Shown piece by piece: positions 56,641-64,000 of a DNA stretch of 64,000 bases. Position 1 is the first letter of the stretch. Each line of letters starts with the position of its first letter. Source of the stretch: Tetrastigma voinierianum (Eukaryota; Streptophyta; Magnoliopsida; Vitales; Vitaceae); the NCBI GenBank assembly GCA_016808115.1, contig JAEQBH010000990.1, forward strand, positions 744,001 to 808,000, in the 5' to 3' direction. The notes beneath the pieces are model-generated. The model saw only the letters and a program-made list of their open reading frames with translations. It made no database searches and was not told the DNA's origin. The position numbers and the translations under genes are program-made.

Positions 56641-57367
56641 AAGGCAAATTCATCATACCTACAAGGTATGTGCAGTGGTTGACAAACATTTTCCCTATGA
56701 TGAAGAAGAATGGCTTAGAGTTTGTGTAGACTTTTGGGATTTAAATCACTTCTAAAGACATGTATGTAATGCCTATTGCTGATATGTTAGTTGACTCCAC
56801 AATAGATAATGAGTTATTTTCATTCATGGGCGGTTATCTAGAGTATAGCAAATCCTAATAGTTGTGAAGTAGTATATCTAAGACTACCTTGGATGTCATG
56901 GTTCCTTAGGAACATTTGAATGATTTAGTCATACCTTTTTAGTTTTGAAACGGCGAAGGTGCCAACTTCGAAAGGGCTATGAATGACATCTTTCATGATA
57001 TGTTAGACCACCACAAGGAGATTTATATTGATGAAATTGTGGTTAAATCTACGAAGGTCGCCAAACATCTTAATCATTTAAGGAAAAGTTTTGAAATGAT
57101 GAGACTCCATCGACTAAAACTCAATCCACTTAGATGTGCTTTTGGAGTTCAAGTCGAAATTTTTTAAGGGTTTCTGGTTCACCAAAGAGGAGTGGGAGTG
57201 AATCAAAACAAAGCCAAGGCTCCTCAAAATAAGAAAGAACTTTAGAAGTCCTTGGGTCAGGTGAACTATTTAAGGAGGTTCATCTCTAATATGGCAGGGA
57301 AGACTAAGGTATTCTCTGGCCTAATTAAGCTTAGAGAAGTGGAAGAATTTAAATGGGAGGAACAACA
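56641..57367 (+). pseudogene. reverse transcriptase of element D
   Basis: RVCVDF(W)DLN near 56718-56748, PIADMLVDSTIDNELFSFM near 56772-56826, QILIVV near 56850 and FLGTFE near 56908. The catalytic box in the open stretch 56979-57167 reads YIDEI at 57024-57038. The second catalytic Asp (usual YIDDI) is Glu, which should abolish activity. Then NHLRKSFEMMRLHRLKLNPL and FGVQVEIF, GQVNYLRRFISNMAGKTK (57254-57307) and EFKWEEQ. The frame is cut at 57367 by an LTR. Confidence 0.9.
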
Positions 57368-59102
57368 TGTTAGGGAAGTGCTCCAAAGGCAATCGCCCTT
57401 AGCACTTTTTGTACGCATTGCATATTATTTAATATGAAAGGGTTCTTCATTAATTTGATGTTCATATGTTGAATTAATATAGATCTTTAATCGAATTAAT
57501 GAAGACCATGATACATAACATAATTTGAAGGAAATCATGATGAGATCATGATAATAGGATTCCTATCATGTGCAATTATGTTAATATCTAAATTATCCCT
57601 AATCATAGGATTAACCAGATTGGACATTGTTAATCCGAACAAGCAAGCACATGTCATACCTCTTGATTGGATCAATATTGGATCCTTTATAAACTGAAAT
57701 CCTTGAGATGATTAAAGTTGACATATGGATGCTTTCAAAGTAGCTAGTTCATGGAGACTTTGTTATGAGACAATCATATGGATTATCCTATTGAATGTAG
57801 ATAGTATGAATCTCATCATAGCAATATTCTGAAATATCCTCGTACTTAAGGTCTTTCGAGATATCTTAGATATTGATTCTATCTTTGTTTCCATTCATAC
57901 ATTGCCCTTCGAGGAGTTGCTCATAAGGTGATGATTGGGTGTAACTTAAGGTATTCGAAGGTAATTGAGTAGCCAATAAAGGATTTGTTGCTCCCAATAG
58001 AGGGAGAGTATACCTATGGCCTCTTATCAGATCGCCTGGGAATCTATGGCCTAGTAGAAATGCATGACAACAAGTGTCTTGGTGCACAGCCGGTAAGTCG
58101 TGAGTTCGAGGAGCAGAGATCTAATATCGCTTGGGAATTAGATGTGGGCGTAACCAGTCTGATGGGAGTTACACATTGTGTACTCTGGACTCAAGTGTAG
58201 TATAGATTGGTGAAGGGCCGAATTGCGCGGTATTTATCACATGGAAGGGTTTGCAGTCACACCGCGTCTTCCCGGTCGGATAGGGGAGTCATGATGTGTT
58301 CACTGATACTACTCATGACTTGCTTTCGATTTAATGGCTGAATCAAGTGGCAAACGCAATGCGGGGAACCTCATGGGTGCTTTGCACTTGAAAATGGAGA
58401 CTTGATATAAACCAGACTTGGATGTGATCGATCATGAGGATAAAGCTTTGAGGATTGATGGCTCTGGATTAGTGGAATCCCAAGACTAAGAGGACTCATT
58501 TGGAGAATAGGATAGGAAAAAGCTTGCTCATGGGCTTAAAGCCCATGAGGGAGCATGCTACCATGCATGGAGATGCATGTAGCACATCCCATCTTGAGCG
58601 AGGGCATTTTAGTCTTTTCATAGGGTAGGTTTCTCCTATAAATATGTGGTTATGGGAGAAACTCTAACCCTAGAAGACCAAAAAGGGGTTTAGTGTATGA
58701 AACCCTAATCTCTAAAATTTAGAGAGTGGTGAGTTCTCTCTTGTTCTTGAGAAGAACATACAAGAAGAAAGGGGATTCTTGAGAGCATCAAATTCATTCT
58801 TTTTCATCCCTCATTGAAACCAAGCTTGCTTTCAACTCCATCTCCTTAAAGGTTCTCGAGTCTTGTCCTCGTGTGGATACCGTTAGAGATGAACCAAGGA
58901 CCTTGTTCGTTTCTAGTCAAGCTGCAAACACCCTCTAAGAGTAGATCTAACAAAGGTATATCATGTTTTGAACTCTTAGTCCTTGTTTTGATCCATTTTG
59001 ATGAACTATGTTGGTCTAATGGGGTGGGATTCTGGGTTTTTTTTTTTTTTTTTTGTTATATCCACTATGCAGCAGTGCTCTTGGCATTGTGGAATCCATA
59101 CA
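57368..59102 (+). repeat. solo LTR inside the RT-RNase H junction of D
   Basis: Starts TGTTAG and ends CCATACA. A perfect 5-bp target duplication CAACA lies on both sides (57363-57367 and 59103-59107). Removing it joins EEQ to HQTTFDGIKG, restoring the D reading frame. Length is 1735 bp. A TATA-like CTATAAATATG lies near 58635, and a T-run at 59037-59054. The TGTTAG start suggests copia, but no internal domain is present to prove it. It contains no credible gene. Confidence 0.9.
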
Positions 59103-60115
59103 CAACACCAGACAACTTTTGATGGAATCAAAGGCTGCCTTTTTAAGCCCACTGTTTTAAAGCCACCTCTAAGGAGTTGGCCACTAAAAAATCTATCAAT
59201 CAGTTGTAAAAGAGTGTATAGGATGCCTTCTGGCACAAAATAATGTTGAATTATTTAATATTTGAGTGGGGTCCTAAATTCAGCAGAAACAAGGTATACA
59301 CCCATTGAGAAGTTGTGTTTGGCCCTATACTTTGCAAGTACAAAATTGAGACATTACTTGATCAAGTCTCAAGTGTATGTGGTCTCCCAAATCGACTTAA
59401 TGAAATACATGCTAAGTCGACCCTTAATCACTGGATGAATCAGGAAATGGTCCCTTGCTTTGTTAGAGTTCGCCTTGGTCTATATTCCATAGAAATCAGT
59501 CAAGGGGCAAGCTTTAGCTAACTTTCTAGTTGATCATCCTTCATTAGAAATCAAACCATAAAAAGGATGTGGAATTAGAGATATATGAAGTAGAAAGAAG
59601 GCCTTGGGTTCTTAAGTTTGATGGCTCACAGCACGGAGATTCCTGAACTGGGTAGTAATCACTCGCACAAGGGATGAAATTGCTACATATTTCAACAGCC
59701 TTCAAGAATTGCCAATAATCAAGTTAAATATGAGGCTTTAGTGATCGGTTTGGAGATCTTATTGGAACTTGGAGCACAAGAGTACATATCATCGAGGACT
59801 CCTAATTAGTGTTCGATGGTATTAGGAAATATAAGTCGACTGACTTATTGCAGAAGCTCTTTGTTATCTTCCACTCATTGGATTTAGATTCTTTATGTGG
59901 ATTTTTGAATATGTGCCTAGGGAATCCTAATTAGAAACGGATGAGGCTAGCCTGAAGTAGCCTCATGTGTGAAGATGAGCGAAGAATTAACCTTTCGTAA
60001 GCTCATTTAGCGATAGGAAAAAGAGGTGCGCCGATTTTTTGGGGGAATCCAGTTAAATTAGATGGAGTCAGGATGCGATGTTGGAAATTTGGAGAAATAA
60101 TGTGAGGAGAGTATT
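59103..60115 (+). pseudogene. RNase H and second (archaeal-type) RNase H of element D
   Basis: Frame resumed after the solo LTR: QHQTTFDGIKGCLFKPTVLKPP (59103-59168). First RNase H fragments are ALYFAST-like near 59320-59355 and KGQALANFLVDHP-like near 59500-59540. A linker (IYEVERRPWVLKFDG near 59580-59625) leads to the second domain: NNQVKYEALVIGLEILLELGAQ (59708-59773), then VKMSEELT near 59972. The duplicated RNase H defines the Tat lineage. Stops and small indels occur every 20-60 codons. Confidence 0.85.
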
Positions 60116-61370
60116 TAGAGATACTAACGGTGGGTCTCCCATAGGGTGAAAGTTCAATCATAGAATTTCATCCTATTGGAAGGGGAATTGTATAGAAAGA
60201 GACCTGATGGGTTATTTCTTAGATGCATATCCTTCCCAGACAGCATGGAAGTGGTGAAGCAAGTTCATGAAAGGGTCTATGGAGTCCATCAAGCTGAGAT
60301 AAGAATACGATGGTTGATTTGGAGACATGGCTATTTTTGGCCAACCATTCTAAATGATTGCATCAATTACTCCAAGGACTACCAACAATGTCAAAAGAAT
60401 TACAACATATAGAGGATACCTGTTGTGGAACTCCACTTAATTGTGAAACCATGACCTTTCAGAGGATGGGTCATGGACTTAATTAGGAAAATCTACCCAG
60501 CTTCATCAAATGAACACAACTTCATCTTAGTTGCTACAGACTACTTTACAAAATGGGTGGAGACTGCTCCGCAAGAAAGGTAAGCGGAAAGGATGTGATC
60601 GATTCATCGAGCTAATCATTCATAGATTGAAATTCTCAATCCATTACAGCAGAGCCAAGGCACCATGTTCATTGAGGGGATAAGATGACTTATTTTTCCA
60701 TGAATTTATGCCATTCGACTCATTAGATCCACTCCTTTTATGCCCAGTAAAATGGGTAGGTAAAGCTCCCAATAAGGCGTTATGGCGTCCTGGAAGATAT
60801 TTGGAGGATAATCTTAGAGATTGGCACAAAATTTTATCTAAGACCTTATGGGCTTATAGAACTTCTAAAATAGGTTCTATAAGGGTAAATCATTACTTTC
60901 TAACCTATAGGTAGGATGCAATGCTTCTAATGGAGGTGGTAGTTCCTTCTCTAAGGGTATCCAGGCAAAATGACCTTAATTCTCAAGAATACAGTGAGGT
61001 CATGATGATGGAACTTAAGGCATTGGATGGGAAGAGATTATAAGCGCTCAACCACATCATGATCCACAAAAAAAAAAGGTAGCTTAGGCTTACAACAAGT
61101 GGAATTCGAGGAATAAAGGAGTTTTGAAGAAGGGGGCTCGTTTGAAGTGGGTGCTGCCCATCGATTCAAGGCAGAGAATTGGGAGGTGGTCTCTAGCTGG
61201 AGGATGTTCAAGTTCACCAAATCACTTTGGAAATGCCTGTGGCTATCAAGCCTTGAAGGGGCCATACAAAGGTTCATCGATGAGAAGTACACCTGTACTT
61301 TCCAACAATGTAGGAAGAGTAGTGGATCTTTCTTGAAAGAAAAGAAACTAAGGTAGGGAATGAGGAATAG
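60116..61370 (+). pseudogene. integrase of element D
   Basis: An open stretch 60176-60412 covers the zinc-binding N-domain (GELYRKRPDGLFLRC, HERVYGVHQAEIRIRWL, GYFWPTILNDCINYSKDYQQCQ). The catalytic core starts near 60460 (GWVMDLI, then ILVATDYFTKWVE at 60527-60565) with QGTMF near 60660 and TLWAYRTSK near 60845. The C-terminal domain is seen near 61070-61340 (AYNKWNSRNKG, LPIDSR, KGPYKG). The N-domain piece is the best-preserved part. Confidence 0.87.
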
Positions 61371-62699
61371 CAAGCAAAATGAGTCCTGTGGCCTCTTTAA
61401 AGGTGAAACTATTCCTTGTAGTTACTTAAGTGATAAAGTAGTCTGTTTTGGAAACTCACTCCTCAAACCTTTTGTATTCCTCAATGTCATACTTGTTATA
61501 CCCTCAATGTTTTATGAATAAATAAAGTAGGTCTTTTAACCTCTTTAAAATTAGGGAAAATATGTACCAGCTTATGGGTTGAAAGGTTAAAGTAGGCTTT
61601 GCGATCCCTATTGATCCTAAATAAAGGTTTTTCCCCAAGAATGGGCTAGTTGTGTCTTCAATTCTCCAAAAGTAGGTTCTATGACCACTGGAGAAATATG
61701 GGATGACCTAGTAATAAAGTGGCATCTTGACCATTGCATTTACTTGGCCTTGTGACACCTCGAGGTGTTCTTGTTTCCTCTTGATTTCTAAAAATCTCAT
61801 AGTATATCCCAGATTATTTAGGTGTTGGAGAAATATGTACAAAATAGGCGGTTGGATAGACCTTCTTGTCATTGTTTCTCATTCATGCTTTCTCCGAGAG
61901 AATTACTTATACCTCGATTCCCTAAAGTTGAATTATGGCCATTGTAGGTATGAGACCAATTCCAAGATAGGATTTGAGGCAGTAAAATTAGCCTTTAGCC
62001 ACTTCACCTAAAAAACACAAACTTCTTCAAGATTCCCTACTGATTTCCCAATTAAGACTTCTTAACCACATCAAAATTAGGGAAATATGGGTGGAAATAT
62101 CCGAGTGAATAAGGTAGGCCTCTTGGCCATTAGGTACGCATATTTCCCTAAACATAGCTCCTAGACAAGTTCATGAGAGGGTATCATAATCACTCTAAAA
62201 TTGAGGAACTAAGTCATGCTAAATTGGAGTAAAGGAAAGTGGGCTTTGAAGCTACTGCACATTCAAATGCAATATTTTTCTAAAGAATTAGACCTGTTAC
62301 ATCATAAAATTGCACCAAGTGATAGTAAACCTTATAACTACTGTGAAGTTGGAAATTTGGTACAGGTGTACTAGTTGGATGAACACAATAGGATTTTTGC
62401 TTAAGGGGTCATAGGTGCATATAGTTTCCAAGGATTATACAATATCCATAAAGGACAAATTAGGTTCCATAGCTATTTTGAGCTTAGAAGTGGATTTAAG
62501 AGATGAGGGGAGTCAGGTAAAGTAGGCCTTTAGCCATGGTTCAAGAAAAAGGGTTTTGTTTTTATAAAGCCCGTCTCAATCACAATAAATAAATAAAGTA
62601 GGCCTTATGTCCACTAAATCGAGGGAATATACCATCCTAAAAAATTTACTTATCCTAACAACAACAATCATTCGAGAATTATTCAAAGTAAATTTTCAA
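61371..62699 (+). other. 3' untranslated region of D with recurring GTAGGCC motif
   Basis: No coding sequence is seen. The motif AATAAAGTAGGCCT(T) or close recurs at about 61525, 61589, 61672, 61714, 62112, 62520 and 62592, each soon followed by (GA)CCA(CT). This looks like a very degenerate repeat that becomes a regular array from 62700 onward. Confidence 0.65.
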
Positions 62700-63110
62700 C
62701 AAATATCCAAAGGTAGGCCTAGTGCCACCTTGTTCCACTAGTTCATCCACATCCAAAAAGTGCGCCTGTGCAAATGTTCGTCAAGCACACACATCCAGAG
62801 GTAGGCTTAGTGCCACCTTGGTCCACTAATGCAATGTCATGGTTATAGTGTATGTGTGCTGGTGTCAATGATTTTTCCGCAATTAATTCCATAGGTAATC
62901 AACACACATCAAAAGATAGGCTTGGATGCCACCTTGATCTACTAATGCAATGTCATGGCTGTAGTGTACATGTGTGTCAGTGATTTTTTCGCAATTCATT
63001 CCACAAGCAATCAACACACATCAAAAGGTAGGCCTAGTGCTACCTTGATCCACTAATGCAATGTCATGGGTGTGAGTCTCTTTGTGTCTTTGTAGTGCTC
63101 TGATGAGTCT
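62700..63110 (+). repeat. ~110-bp tandem repeat, four copies, in D 3' UTR
   Basis: Units begin AAAGGTAGGCCTAGTGCCACCTTG or close near 62708, 62796, 62912 and 63025. CACTAATGCAATGTCATGG and, in most copies, AATCAACACACATC follow. The first copy is the most diverged. Confidence 0.87.
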
Positions 63111-63542
63111 CAATGACAACTCAAAGAATGCATTCCAATTCTCCACTTTCCCACTAAGCAAAAATGGTGAATTAGGTATTTTTGTAAAAGATAGGAAAGA
63201 GAGATAATAGCCTCAGGACAATCACTTGCCATCATGATACATGATACAAAACCTAAGATCGAGAAAATCAGCATTGATAAAAGATGGAAGTAGGGGTTGA
63301 AAGCCCGATGAACCTGGCCTGAGAAGATCTTGAAGAAACAAGTAAGAAAATTCTGATCATGACATTCAACAAGGCAAAAGTCTATTTGGCTATTTGGCAA
63401 AGAGTTACCTTTAAGTTGGTTCCATTGGTGGATAAGTCAAAACTATTTAGCCATGTGCGACCTACAATCTACCAAAGAAAAAGCTCGAGTTCAGGTGAGA
63501 GGTTACTTAACCCGAGGTTGTTGAAAATCATTCAATCTACAC
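63111..63542 (+). other. spacer between two tandem arrays
   Basis: Non-coding, AT-rich, no domain recognised. The open frame that starts at 63359 continues into the array to the right and is a repeat artefact. Confidence 0.55.
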
Positions 63543-64000
63543 TCAAGAAAATTTTCAAAATAGCCGAATGGTTTCAAAGAATTTTTTTGGAGGGTGGATT
63601 CAAGTTTATTTATGAAATATGCACTAAGGAAAATGTTCGAAACAACCAAACGACTTCAAAGAATTTTTTTTTTCAAAGGTGTATTTTAGACTCTTTTCAG
63701 AATCTGCACTTAAGAAAACTTTCGTAATAAGCCAAAAAGTTTCAATGAATTTTTTCGAATGGTGTACTCATGATTATGTTCAAATTCTATACCCCAGGAA
63801 ATGTTCGAAACAACCAAACAACTTCAGAAAATTTTTCGAAGGTGTATTCTCGACTCTTTTCAAGAGTTTACACTTAAGAAAACTTTCATGATAAGCTAAA
63901 AAGTTTCAATGAATTTTTTTCGAAGGGTGTACTCATGATTATGTTCAAATTCTACACACCGGGAAATGTTTGAAACAGCCAAAAGGCTTCGGAAAAATTT
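63543..64000 (+). repeat. satellite-like array of alternating ~83-bp monomers
   Basis: Two monomer types alternate. Type A (near 63629, 63799 and 63963) starts GGAAATGTTCGAAACAACCAAA. Type B (near 63716 and 63881) starts AAACTTTC(G/A)T(A/G)ATAAGC(C/T)(A)AAAAAGTTTC. Within each, AATTTTTTTCGAAGG(T)GTATTC is shared by both types. The repeating dimer is about 166 bp. The array is still running at the window edge, so its full length is unknown. Confidence 0.88.

Larger units (their letters stand above)
47002..64000 (+). mobile_element. Tat-lineage Ty3/gypsy element D, right end outside window
   Basis: A short 5' LTR, gag, a long Pro/Arg-rich linker, PR, RT, RNase H, a second archaeal-type RNase H (NNQVKYEALVIGLEILLELGA) and integrase lie in that order, followed by a long repeat-rich 3' UTR. 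The second RNase H domain is a diagnostic feature of the Tat/Ogre lineage. Three LTRs of other elements interrupt it. It lies inside the LTR that starts at 44643. No 3' LTR was found before 64000. Stops throughout make it inactive. Confidence 0.85.

Noticed and set aside
62700..63110. Regularly spaced repeats as a CRISPR array
   Set aside because: Units are contiguous ~110-bp tandem repeats without unique spacers, in a plant retroelement 3' UTR.
63359..63727. 122-codon plus-strand open frame
   Set aside because: Runs into the 83-bp monomer array; the repeated residues follow the DNA repeat, not a protein.

Overview
This window reads as plant nuclear heterochromatin. It holds no bacterial gene, rRNA or tRNA gene and no intact host gene. 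Nearly all of it is decayed LTR retrotransposons of the Ty1/copia and Ty3/gypsy types, nested inside one another, plus a hAT DNA transposon, one end of a CACTA element, several solo LTRs and many small tandem arrays. Plant signatures are the tRNA-iMet primer sites (TGGTATCAGAGC), chromovirus pol with a chromodomain-like tail, a Tat-lineage pol with a second RNase H, and a plant-mobile-domain-like gene remnant. The species cannot be told from the sequence.

Stack 1 (1-41617). The oldest layer is a gypsy element with LTRs, gag and protease but no visible RT or integrase (right part of its 5' LTR at 15573-17567, 3' LTR at 40123-41617). A copia element sits in its 5' LTR (window start to 15572). 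That copia was itself hit by chromovirus A (1090-9770, inside integrase) and by a further gypsy LTR (about 12262-14434, in its 3' UTR). The same host 5' LTR carries a hAT element (15609-17297) with a perfect 8-bp target duplication. The host gag is split by an antisense solo LTR (18546-20595) and then by a Tekay/Del-like chromovirus B (20693-39455). B is in turn split by an antisense copy C of its own family (26508-35823).

Between stacks (41618-44642) lie AT-rich DNA, a CACTA terminus with GAGACGGA repeats, and a minus-strand gene remnant (plant-mobile-domain-like region, acidic linker, coiled coil). The remnant is cut off by an LTR at 44643.

Stack 2 (44643-64000). A gypsy LTR (44643-47001) is interrupted by Tat-lineage element D (47002 to beyond the window). 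D has LTR, gag, Pro/Arg-rich linker, PR, RT, RNase H, archaeal-type RNase H, integrase and a long 3' UTR. Three LTRs split D: 47876-50616 (TSD TCATG), 51991-54318 and 57368-59102 (TSD CAACA). D's 3' UTR carries a 110-bp tandem array and, at the window end, an array of alternating ~83-bp monomers that runs off the edge.

No coding region appears functional: gag and pol all carry stops and frameshifts, and the longest clean piece is a 201-codon integrase segment of A. The most useful observations are the gag-protease-only element, the head-to-head B/C pair, the chimeric RT-gag open frame in B, and the tandem arrays in the B/C bodies and in D's 3' UTR. All boundaries come from reading the sequence by eye; those marked approximate could move by tens of bases.
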